Source: Raskinella chloraquaticus (SeqCode)
Lineage (GTDB): Bacteria; Pseudomonadota; Alphaproteobacteria; Rhizobiales; UBA4765
DNA: 64,000 nucleotides
Reading direction: 5' to 3'
Assembly: GCA_002365175.1 (NCBI GenBank)
Contig: DEZK01000027.1
Location: 70,747-134,746, forward strand
Shown: positions 53,381-61,046 of the stretch, one piece after another
How the letters are laid out: each line of letters starts with the position of its first letter
Position numbering within the stretch: the stretch's first letter is position 1
Program-made: the position numbers and the translations under genes
The notes under the pieces: model-generated
The model's input: only the letters and a program-made list of their open reading frames with translations
Told to the model about the DNA's origin: nothing
Databases searched by the model: none

Positions 53381-54630
53381 CCATTTCCGTCGCCTTCATC
53401 CTCAAAGGCTATCCTCGCCTTTCCGAAAGCTTCATCGCTCAGGAAATTTTCGGCCTGGAACAGGCCGGCATGGCCATCCGCATTTTTTCGATGCGCCGGC
53501 CAACCGACAGCCGCATCCATCCGATCCATCGCGCCATCATGGCGCCGGTCGTTTATCTGCCGGAATATCTTTATCAGGAGCCCTGGCGCGTGGTGCGGGC
53601 GCTGTGGCGCGTCAGCCGGCGCGCCGGCTTCGGCGCCGCCCTTCGTGCCTTCCTTGCCGACCTGCCGCGCGATCCCTCGCCCAACCGTTTTCGTCGTTTC
53701 GGTCAGGCAGCCGTTCTGGTCGACGAACTTGGTGCGGATGTCGTGCATCTCCATGCGCATTTCATCCACACGCCAGCGTCGGTCGGGCGCTACGCCTCGC
53801 TGATGAGCGGGCTCGCGTGGAGCGCTTCGGCTCATGCGAAAGATATCTGGACGTCGCAACCCTGGGAGCTGCGACAGAAGCTGGACAGCGCCCGCTTCAG
53901 CGTTACCTGCACGAAGGTCGGGTACGAGACGCTCTGCGCCCTGTCGTCACGAGCGGATGCGGTTCATCTCGTCTATCACGGCCTTGATCTCGAGCGTTTT
54001 GCAGCAAGTCGTGCCGCGCCTCAGGCGCCTGACGGCAGCGATCCGGCGCGCCCGGTGCAACTGCTGTCGGTTGGCAGGGCGGTTGACAAAAAAGGCTATG
54101 ACCTCCTTCTCAAGGCGCTGGCCGGCCTGCCAGCCTCCGTGAACTGGCGGTTCGAGCACATCGGCGGAGGCGAGGGGCTTTCGCGGCTGAAGGGGCAGGC
54201 TGCGGCGCTGGGCCTGCAGGATCGTATCATCTGGCATGGCGCCCGCGACCAGATCGAGGTGCTTGCCGCCTATCGCCGCGCCGATCTGTTTATCCTGCCA
54301 TCCCGGATCGCCGAGGATGGCGATCGTGATGGCCTGCCCAACGTTCTGATGGAAGCGCAAAGCCAGGGGGTGGCGTGCCTGTCGACAGCCGTCTCGGGCA
54401 TACCTGAACTCATTCTCGATGGCGAGACCGGTGTGCTGGTGGCGCCAGGCGATGCGCCGGCATTGACGGCGGCCCTGCAGATGCTGATTGCGACACCGGC
54501 GCGACGCGCGGCATTGGGCGCGGCTGGCGAGAAGCGTGTCCGACATGTCTTTGATCATCGTCGCGGGCTCATGACCCTGCTTGGTCTGTTTCGCGACTGC
54601 GGCGTGCCGCTTGCTGCGATTGATCAGTGA
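53377..54630 (+). CDS. Glycosyltransferase family 4
   Basis: 417 residues starting at a TTG that overlaps the previous stop (TTGA). GT-B fold: acceptor domain with FILKGYPRLSESFIAQEI at the start and HLHAHFIHTPASVG, SASAHAKDIW in the middle; donor domain with LLSVGRAVDKKGYDLLLKAL and the EX7E-type region ADLFILPSRIAEDGDRDGLPNVLMEA. These retaining enzymes transfer sugars to glycolipids or polysaccharides. Co-translated with the enzymes on each side. Confidence 0.9.
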   Translation: MTISVAFILKGYPRLSESFIAQEIFGLEQAGMAIRIFSMRRPTDSRIHPIHRAIMAPVVYLPEYLYQEPWRVVRALWRVSRRAGFGAALRAFLADLPRDPSPNRFRRFGQAAVLVDELGADVVHLHAHFIHTPASVGRYASLMSGLAWSASAHAKDIWTSQPWELRQKLDSARFSVTCTKVGYETLCALSSRADAVHLVYHGLDLERFAASRAAPQAPDGSDPARPVQLLSVGRAVDKKGYDLLLKALAGLPASVNWRFEHIGGGEGLSRLKGQAAALGLQDRIIWHGARDQIEVLAAYRRADLFILPSRIAEDGDRDGLPNVLMEAQSQGVACLSTAVSGIPELILDGETGVLVAPGDAPALTAALQMLIATPARRAALGAAGEKRVRHVFDHRRGLMTLLGLFRDCGVPLAAIDQ

Positions 54631-55787
54631 TGACGGTGCGGGTTTTCTTCTTCGTGCAAAACCTGCTGGGCATTGGCCATGTGGTGCGCGCTGCCCGTCT
54701 GGCACGCGCCATGTGCGACAAAGGCATCGAGGTGACGGTTGCCAGCGGCGGCGTACCCGTCGAGGGGCTTGATTTTTCTCCCGCTCATGTTGTGCAGTTG
54801 CCGCCACTGAAAGCCGGGCCCGGGGGATTTAGCGATCTGCGTCTGGCTGACGGGGCGCCCCTTGATGATCATCACCGCGATCTGCGCCGGGATGCGCTCC
54901 TTGCGGCCTTTGCCAGCAGCAATGCCGATATCCTGCTGATCGAGGCCTTTCCTTTCGGGCGGCGCGGGCAGCGTTTCGAATTGCTGCCGCTCCTTGCCGC
55001 AGCGCGCCAGAGGCAGAACAATGTTCTGATCGTCTCGTCTGTCCGCGATATTCTGCAGGGTGGTCGATCACCCGCACGCCGGCAGGAGATGCTCGATCTC
55101 GTCCACTCGTCCTTTGACCTCGTCCTCATCCATGGCGACGGCGCGGTAACGCCCTTCGACCAGAGTTTTCCCGAGGCAGACGACATTCGCGACAAGCTTG
55201 CCTATACCGGGCTGGTCGGGCCGGAAGCGGTGCCGCTTGAGGATATTCCGAGCCATGATGTGATCGTGGCAGCTGGCGGCGGCAGTGTCGGCGGGGCACT
55301 GCTTGAGACCGCGATTGCGGCGCGGGCCATGTCATGCATGAAAGATGCGCGATGGCTGGTGGTGGCGGGTCCCTATCTGCCGGGCGATGTCTTCGCCCGC
55401 CTTGACGCATCGTGCCGGACACAGAACATCGATCTGGTGCGCTTTGTGGGTGATCTTCCGCAACGCTATGCCAGGGCGCAGCTCGCCATTTCGCAGGCTG
55501 GATACAACACGGTTGCCGATGTGCTCACCGCTGGCTGCCGGAGCGTGCTTGTGCCGTTCACCGCGGCAGGGGAGAGCGAACAGAACGAGCGCGCGCAATC
55601 TCTCGCGAGGCGAGGCCTTGCAAACCTGCTGGATCCAGAGAAACTGACCAGTGCAGCGCTTGCTGATGTGATCGACAAGACGATGCGCCAGCCGCATGGC
55701 GCGCAGCGCATCGTTTTGAACGGGGCGGCGCGGACGGCCGAGATTCTGCTTGAGGCGCTGGTTGCGCAGCGAGCCCGTCCGCGTTGA
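54630..55787 (+). CDS. Second MurG/GT28-like glycosyltransferase
   Basis: 385 residues; the ATG shares its A with the preceding stop (TGATG). It resembles the first enzyme of the run: VFFFVQNLLGIGHVVRAARLA at the N-terminus, VIVAAGGGSVGGALLETAI and ISQAGYNTVADVLTAGCRSV in the C-terminal half, then VPFTAAGESEQNERAQ. The two probably arose by duplication or work on successive sugars. An inverted repeat with T-rich tail follows, so the operon may end or be attenuated here. Confidence 0.82.
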   Translation: MTVRVFFFVQNLLGIGHVVRAARLARAMCDKGIEVTVASGGVPVEGLDFSPAHVVQLPPLKAGPGGFSDLRLADGAPLDDHHRDLRRDALLAAFASSNADILLIEAFPFGRRGQRFELLPLLAAARQRQNNVLIVSSVRDILQGGRSPARRQEMLDLVHSSFDLVLIHGDGAVTPFDQSFPEADDIRDKLAYTGLVGPEAVPLEDIPSHDVIVAAGGGSVGGALLETAIAARAMSCMKDARWLVVAGPYLPGDVFARLDASCRTQNIDLVRFVGDLPQRYARAQLAISQAGYNTVADVLTAGCRSVLVPFTAAGESEQNERAQSLARRGLANLLDPEKLTSAALADVIDKTMRQPHGAQRIVLNGAARTAEILLEALVAQRARPR

Positions 55788-55849
55788 CAGAATGATTTGA
55801 CCGATTAGGGTCCAAACCGATTGGGCTCGGCGCGTCAGTGTCCTCAGGC

Positions 55850-55876
55850 GTGCACGATCCGCATTGTGCCGTGCAC
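55850..55876. promoter_or_regulatory. Inverted repeat between glycosyltransferases and the ABC-like gene
   Basis: GTGCACG (55850-55856) and CGTGCAC (55870-55876) are exact reverse complements separated by 13 bases, and T-rich sequence (CTTATGTTTTCCTTTT) follows. It can be read as a terminator of the glycosyltransferase operon or an operator for the gene starting at 55918. The spacing does not fit a CRP site. Confidence 0.45.
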
Positions 55877-55917
55877 CTTATGTTTTCCTTTTGCCAAACC
55901 GCCAGCCGGGAGCGTTG

Positions 55918-58605
55918 ATGAACGAGATCGATCCGCGTCTTTTCCGCTATATTTGGCGGTACAGCCGGCGCGACCAGCTCGTCATTCTGGTGCTGATCCT
56001 GCTGCAACTGCCCTTCTTCTTCGCCACCCTCGAACTGCCCAAACGCATCGTCAACGAGGGTATCCAGGGCGGAGCGTTCCGCGATGGCCAGCTGACGGCA
56101 AATCTGCTCAGCTTTTCAATCGATCTGCCTGATTTTCTCGGAGGCTGGTCGGTTCCGGTTTTCTCCGGCTTCCTCTTCAATCAGCTTCATTATCTGCTCG
56201 TCCTCAGCGGCATCTTTCTCCTGCTGACGCTTATCAATGGCTGGTTTCGCTATGAGATCAATCTGCGCAAGGGCGTGCTGGGCGAGCGCATGATGCGCCG
56301 TCTGCGCTTTGATCTGTTTGCGACGCTTCTGTGTTTTCGTCCCGAAGATATCCGGACCGTCAAGCCGGCTGAAGTCGCCAGCATGATCAAGGATGAGGTC
56401 GAGCCGATCGGCGGCTTTATCGGTGATGCGTTTGTGCAGCCGGCGATGCTGGGAACACAAGCCCTGACGGCGCTTGCCTTCATCATGATCCAGAGCTTGT
56501 GGCTTGGTCTGATGGCCGGTGGCATTGTTGCCGTGCAGGCTGTGATCATACCCTATCTGCGCAAAGAGCAGCTACGCCTGGGACGCGAACGGCAGCTGGC
56601 CTCGCGTGAACTGGCCGGGCGTATCGGCGAGATTGTCGATGCGGCGCCGGCAGTGCTGAGCCATGGGGTGCGTGAATATTCCCATGCCGAGATTTCGCAA
56701 CGCCTAAGCGTTCTCTTCAATATTCGCGTCGCCCTTTACAATCGCAAATTCGCGGTCAAATTTCTCAATGCGCTGCTGTCGCAGATCACGCCGTTCTTCT
56801 TCTATTCGATCGGCGGTTATCTGGCACTGAAGGGCAGTCTTGATATCGGTCAGCTGGTGGCGGTGATTGCCGCTTATCGCGAGCTTCCAGCCCCGGTCAA
56901 GGAACTGATCGACTGGGATCAGCAGGCAGCCGATGTGTCGATCAAATATGAGCAGATTGTCAGTCAATTCTCGCCAACCCGCCGCCTGGCGTCGCTCAAT
57001 AGCGCGCCGGTTGATCTGCCATCGGTGAACCAGCCCATCCAGTTTGATGATGTCAGGGTCGCGGATGGCCGCGGCGCCGTCATGCTTGAGAGCATGAACG
57101 CGCGGATCGCGCGCCCGGGCACGGTGGCGCTGGTGGGGGCGGCTGGGTCGGGGCGCGACTCGCTTGCACGCATTCTTGGTCAGCAGATCAGCGGATATCG
57201 CGGAAAAGTCACCTGCGGAGCGACTGATTTTGCGCAAATGTCAAGTGAAAGCCTGGGGCGGCTTGTTGGCTATGTGGGTCCCGAACCCTATCTCATCAAC
57301 GCCACCATCCGGCAAAATATCCTCTTTTCGTTACAACGGCATGGCGGGCAGGAAGCGTTCGACCCGAAGGATCGCGATGCGCGCGAGGCAAAGCGCGCGG
57401 GGTTGCCCTATTGGCGCAAGGACAATGACTGGCTTGATTACACATCTGTGGGCGATGAGGAGGTCCTTGACCTCGATAGCGCCGTCATTGCTGCGCTGCG
57501 TCTGGCGGGGGGAGCGGATGAGGTTTATTTCCTAGGCCTCGAGGGGCCGCTCGATATTGATCTCGACCATGCGCTTGAAGCCCGCATCGTTGCAGCACGT
57601 GCCAGCACGAGAGCGCGACTTGAAACGTCGGGCCTCTCCAAACTCATCACATTCTTTGATCCCGATGGCTTCAATCGCAATGCGTCGATTGCCGAAAATC
57701 TGCTTTTTGGCCTGCCGATCGGCGACAGGCTGGCCAATAACGACCTGTGTGCTGATCGCTACGTGCGCTCGATTCTCGAGGCCGAGGCCCTGGTCGACCC
57801 GTTGATCAATATCGGCCTGAGGATGGCGGAATTCACCATCGACATGTTTTCAAGCCTGCCGCCGGGCGGCGCGATCGTCGAGCGTATGTCATTTATCCGG
57901 GCTGCCGACATGCCGGATTTCCGGATGATGGTTGAAACCGCACAGGCGCCGCAAGGGCGCTCCCATCTGACATATGTGTGGCGCTTCAAACTGGTGGCTC
58001 TGGCGCTAGGATATTGCGAGGCCCGCCATCGCCTGGGCCTGGTCGATGACGTGCTCGTGGAGCGCATCTTGCGCGCACGCCGGAGTTTTTCACATTTTCT
58101 GCCGGCAAACTATGCGCGCTATATCGAATTCTACCGCCCCGATCGGGTCATTCGCGGCGCACCGCTGCGTGACAATCTGTTGTTTGGCCGGGTGAACGGC
58201 AGCGTTGCCAATGCCGAGCGCCGGGTGGCGGCATTCCTGTCGGATGTGCTGCGCGAGACGGGGCTCGAGGACGAAATTCTGCGCATCGGCCTGTCGACGC
58301 CATGCGGGCAGTCAGGCCGCTTGCTGACACCCACTCTGCGGCACGCGGTCAATCTGGCGCGCTCGCTTGTGAAGCGCCCGCAGATTCTGGTCTATGAAGC
58401 AGGCTACATCGCCCCCAATGCACACGAAAAAGTGGCCGGCCTCGCCCGGGCCCTGCCGGCGACCACGATTTTTGTCTCGCTTGACGAAGGTACTGACGCT
58501 GCGACCTACAGCACGATCATGCGCTTTGAGGGTGCGCGGCTGCAGCAGGTGACGCAGCCCGGCGGCAATGCGCAGGGTATGGATCTCGAGCAGGCTTCAG
58601 GGTGA
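55918..58605 (+). CDS. ABC-exporter-like membrane protein with degenerate, expanded nucleotide-binding domain
   Basis: 895 residues; GGGAG six bases before the ATG. Residues 1-340 are an exporter-type transmembrane domain (hydrophobic stretches near 21-38, 91-107, 182-212, 283-305) with coupling-helix character. From 372 a nucleotide-binding domain begins, but its motifs are lost: Walker A is GAAGSGRDS (Arg413 for Lys), the Q-loop reads VGYVGPEP with no Gln, the signature LSGGQ is LTPTL (803-807), Walker B is QILVYE (Tyr826 for Asp) and the H-loop lacks His. About 340 extra residues lie between Q-loop and signature, including three related segments: NATIRQNILF (461), NASIAENLLF (588), GAPLRDNLLF (747). 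ATP hydrolysis is unlikely. Followed on the same strand by CNB and cyclase genes. Confidence 0.85.
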   Translation: MNEIDPRLFRYIWRYSRRDQLVILVLILLQLPFFFATLELPKRIVNEGIQGGAFRDGQLTANLLSFSIDLPDFLGGWSVPVFSGFLFNQLHYLLVLSGIFLLLTLINGWFRYEINLRKGVLGERMMRRLRFDLFATLLCFRPEDIRTVKPAEVASMIKDEVEPIGGFIGDAFVQPAMLGTQALTALAFIMIQSLWLGLMAGGIVAVQAVIIPYLRKEQLRLGRERQLASRELAGRIGEIVDAAPAVLSHGVREYSHAEISQRLSVLFNIRVALYNRKFAVKFLNALLSQITPFFFYSIGGYLALKGSLDIGQLVAVIAAYRELPAPVKELIDWDQQAADVSIKYEQIVSQFSPTRRLASLNSAPVDLPSVNQPIQFDDVRVADGRGAVMLESMNARIARPGTVALVGAAGSGRDSLARILGQQISGYRGKVTCGATDFAQMSSESLGRLVGYVGPEPYLINATIRQNILFSLQRHGGQEAFDPKDRDAREAKRAGLPYWRKDNDWLDYTSVGDEEVLDLDSAVIAALRLAGGADEVYFLGLEGPLDIDLDHALEARIVAARASTRARLETSGLSKLITFFDPDGFNRNASIAENLLFGLPIGDRLANNDLCADRYVRSILEAEALVDPLINIGLRMAEFTIDMFSSLPPGGAIVERMSFIRAADMPDFRMMVETAQAPQGRSHLTYVWRFKLVALALGYCEARHRLGLVDDVLVERILRARRSFSHFLPANYARYIEFYRPDRVIRGAPLRDNLLFGRVNGSVANAERRVAAFLSDVLRETGLEDEILRIGLSTPCGQSGRLLTPTLRHAVNLARSLVKRPQILVYEAGYIAPNAHEKVAGLARALPATTIFVSLDEGTDAATYSTIMRFEGARLQQVTQPGGNAQGMDLEQASG

Positions 58606-58666
58606 AAGAATCCGCGTCCCGTCATGTTGCAGGCACCGAACCGCAATGAAGATTGCCAATATCAAT

Positions 58667-58686
58667 TGGTGTTTCCGTTTACACCA
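58667..58686. repeat. Short inverted repeat before the CNB gene
   Basis: TGGTGT (58667-58672) and ACACCA (58681-58686) are reverse complements, eight bases apart, in a locally AT-rich gap between the ABC-like gene and the CNB gene. Possible operator or part of a promoter; short enough to be chance. Confidence 0.25.
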
Positions 58687-58751
58687 TTCTCTGTCATCCT
58701 GCCTTCGGGTTGGACGTTTACTCCGTAGACTTCGCGTTGAGGAGATGCCAG

Positions 58752-59195
58752 ATGCTGACAAGGGAAGTCGAAGTCCTGCAAAAGGCGCCGCTGTTCAGGA
58801 AACTTCCGGCTGGAAGGATCAAACTCCTGGCCTACGCGGGGGAATTGATGACATACGAGGCGGGAGATTATTTGTTCCGCCATGGCGACCCGTCAGACGC
58901 CGCCTATACGATTTTCGATGGTGATGTCGAGGCGACGATCCCGGGGCCAGAGGAAGATGTAGTGGTTGGCCAGTTCGGTGCCGGGGAAGTGGTCGGGGAG
59001 GTTGGAGTGTTTACTGGCAATCCACGAAGCGTCTCCATCCGGGCCCGGACACGGACAAATGTTTTGCGTATCCCTTCGGAAGTTTTAACCGATCTCATCC
59101 ATGATTGCCCGGCCTGCGCGGCCAGTATCACCGCCTTTATGGCGGGTCTCGTCGAACGCCTGATTGATCGTGTGTCTGTTGCCTCGCATCATTGA
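58752..59195 (+). CDS. Cyclic-nucleotide-binding domain protein
   Basis: 147 residues starting at an ATG with GGAG seven bases upstream; a longer reading to 58653 is not supported. It is a stand-alone CNB domain: LQKAPLFRKLPAGRIKLLA helix, YEAGDYLFRHGDPSDAAYTI beta roll, and a phosphate-binding cassette with Gly82-Glu83 and Arg92-Ser93 (VVGEVGVFTGNPRSVSI) matching the cAMP-contact pair of CRP. There is no DNA-binding or enzyme domain, so it should act by binding a partner. Candidates are the ABC-like protein upstream and the cyclase downstream. Ligand not proven. Confidence 0.88.
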   Translation: MLTREVEVLQKAPLFRKLPAGRIKLLAYAGELMTYEAGDYLFRHGDPSDAAYTIFDGDVEATIPGPEEDVVVGQFGAGEVVGEVGVFTGNPRSVSIRARTRTNVLRIPSEVLTDLIHDCPACAASITAFMAGLVERLIDRVSVASHH

Positions 59196-59283
59196 GAACA
59201 AGACGGTACCGTGCGCGCCTGCCAACAGCCGCATCTGCGATGAATTCCAACAATTGGCCTGCGCCCAGGCTGCGGAACGATAA

Positions 59284-60981
59284 ATGCTGTCAACGGTCGA
59301 AAGTCACAACGCGTTCAACATCAAGGCGCTGACAACACGTTTACTGCGCAATGACTGGAAGCGTACACTCAGGCTGACGTCGGGTCTTGTGCTGCTCGCC
59401 TTCGTTACCATGCATCTGGTCAACCATGCGCTCGGTCTGATCGGCATTGCGCAAATGTCGGTAATGCAGGAATGGCGATGGGTGATCTGGAAGAGCCGCC
59501 CCGGAACCTGGCTGCTCTATGGCTCATTTTTCGTCCATGTCTCCTTCACCCTGGCGCGCATATTGCGGCGTGGCACGTTTCGCATGCCGTTCAAGGAAGC
59601 GCTGCAGCTCATCCTGGGATTGAGCATCCCCTTCCTCATCATCGGCCATGTTGCGGGTACGCGTCTGGCTGGCGATATGTACGGGCTTGATGAGAGCTAT
59701 GTTGCCGTCCTTCAACGCCTGTGGCCGAAATCTGCCGTGATTCAGACGGTGGCCGTCCTGGTGGTATGGTTCCACGGCATTATCGGCTTTCACTATATTT
59801 TCACCGCCAAGCGGTCGGTACGCACGATCATGGATGATCTGCTGTGGGCTGTGGCTATCCTCGTGCCGGCCCTGGCGCTGGCCGGTTTTCTGGTGTCGGG
59901 GCGAGATGCGCAGCCCTATGACGGCGAGCCGACGATTGATCCGGCGGTCATCAGCCTGGTCAACCGCACGGAATTCTACGGCCGTCTCGGCGCCTTCGGT
60001 CTTCTTGCCGCAGTCGGCGGCGTGCTTGGCTATCGTGAGATTGGCCGGCGGCGGCGGCGCATCATCACTGTCAATTATGTCGGTCATGGCGAGGTGATGG
60101 TGAGGCCGGGGCAGTCGCTCCTCGAGATCAGCCGTGACCAGCGCATCCCCCATCCCTCGCTCTGCGGTGGGCGGGGTCGCTGCGCCACATGCCGCGTTCT
60201 GGTCACCAAGGGCTTGCAGGACCTGCCGCCGATTGGCGTTGCCGAGCGCACACTTCTGGAACAGATCGCCGCGCCGCCCGGCGTGCGTCTGGCCTGCCAG
60301 GTACACCCCTTCCGTGATTTGTCGGCGCAAATCCTGCTGCCGGTGCTGGGAGAGCATACGCATGCCGCCCAGAGCGAGCATGCCGGCTGGGGACTCGAGG
60401 AACAGGCAACCGTCCTGGTCGTCGACCTGCGCGCCTTTACCAACCTCGTCAACACGCAGGTTCCCTATGAGCTGGTCGTGCTTCTCAACCGCTTCCAGGA
60501 GGAGATGATCCAGTCGGTTCGCGCCCATCACGGGCATGTCGACATCGTGGTCGTGGACGGGTTGACAGCGGTGTTCAAAAAAGATGGGCACAAGGACAAG
60601 GGCAGTCGGGATGCGCTGAAGGCAGCGCGTGACATGTTCAAATCCATCGAGGCGCTGAATGTCCAGTTCCAGAGCGCGTTGTCGCTGCCGTTGCGAATAG
60701 GAATTGGTATACATACCGGGCGTATTCTGACCGCGCGTGTCGGCGCCATGCAGGCCCAGGCGGTGACGCTTGCTCTGGGGGAAACGGTGGCGGTTGCCAG
60801 CAAACTCGAAGCCGCGTCAAAGGATATGATGAGTGATCTTGTTATCTCGCGTGAAACGGCGCTTGCCGCCGGATTGCCGATCATGCAATCGCGTCTGCGG
60901 GACATCTATGTCCTTGGCCACGAGAACGCGATCTCGGCCTATCCGATCCGAGGGCTTGGCGAACTCGCAGCAGTGACGTAA
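59284..60981 (+). CDS. Membrane haem-anchor, [2Fe-2S] ferredoxin and class III cyclase fusion
   Basis: 565 residues. About six hydrophobic segments (30-255) carry His44, 48, 85, 122, 164 and 170, like the quinone-reactive succinate-dehydrogenase-type anchor of CyaC adenylate cyclase from Sinorhizobium meliloti. A ferredoxin domain follows with Cys294, 300, 303 and 338; the C-x5-C-x2-C spacing is adrenodoxin-like. The cyclase domain (about 375-560) keeps metal Asp381 and Asp425. Other usual residues differ: Ile421 for the adenine-site Lys, Glu500 in the GDTVN loop, Ala503 for the transition-state Asn and Lys507 for the Arg. Redox-responsive cyclic-nucleotide signalling is plausible, activity uncertain. 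Confidence 0.88.
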   Translation: MLSTVESHNAFNIKALTTRLLRNDWKRTLRLTSGLVLLAFVTMHLVNHALGLIGIAQMSVMQEWRWVIWKSRPGTWLLYGSFFVHVSFTLARILRRGTFRMPFKEALQLILGLSIPFLIIGHVAGTRLAGDMYGLDESYVAVLQRLWPKSAVIQTVAVLVVWFHGIIGFHYIFTAKRSVRTIMDDLLWAVAILVPALALAGFLVSGRDAQPYDGEPTIDPAVISLVNRTEFYGRLGAFGLLAAVGGVLGYREIGRRRRRIITVNYVGHGEVMVRPGQSLLEISRDQRIPHPSLCGGRGRCATCRVLVTKGLQDLPPIGVAERTLLEQIAAPPGVRLACQVHPFRDLSAQILLPVLGEHTHAAQSEHAGWGLEEQATVLVVDLRAFTNLVNTQVPYELVVLLNRFQEEMIQSVRAHHGHVDIVVVDGLTAVFKKDGHKDKGSRDALKAARDMFKSIEALNVQFQSALSLPLRIGIGIHTGRILTARVGAMQAQAVTLALGETVAVASKLEAASKDMMSDLVISRETALAAGLPIMQSRLRDIYVLGHENAISAYPIRGLGELAAVT

Positions 60982-61000
60982 CGGCAAAAAGACGTTGCCG
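60982..61000 (+). terminator. Small hairpin after the cyclase gene
   Basis: CGGCAA (60982-60987) and TTGCCG (60995-61000) pair perfectly over a seven-base loop immediately after the stop. No T-run follows. Weak terminator candidate separating the cyclase gene from the peptide transporter operon. Confidence 0.25.
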
Positions 61001-61046
61001 CTTGGGAAGGCGACGGTTAGATTTGCCAGCAGGGACAGGGAGCGCC

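Noticed and set aside
55850..55876. CRP-type operator controlling the ABC/CNB/cyclase genes
   Set aside because: Half-sites GTGCACG/CGTGCAC with 13-base spacing do not match TGTGA-N6-TCACA; the CNB protein has no DNA-binding domain.
59524..60714. 396-codon minus-strand frame opposite the cyclase fusion
   Set aside because: Covers membrane, ferredoxin and cyclase domains of the real gene; no independent support.
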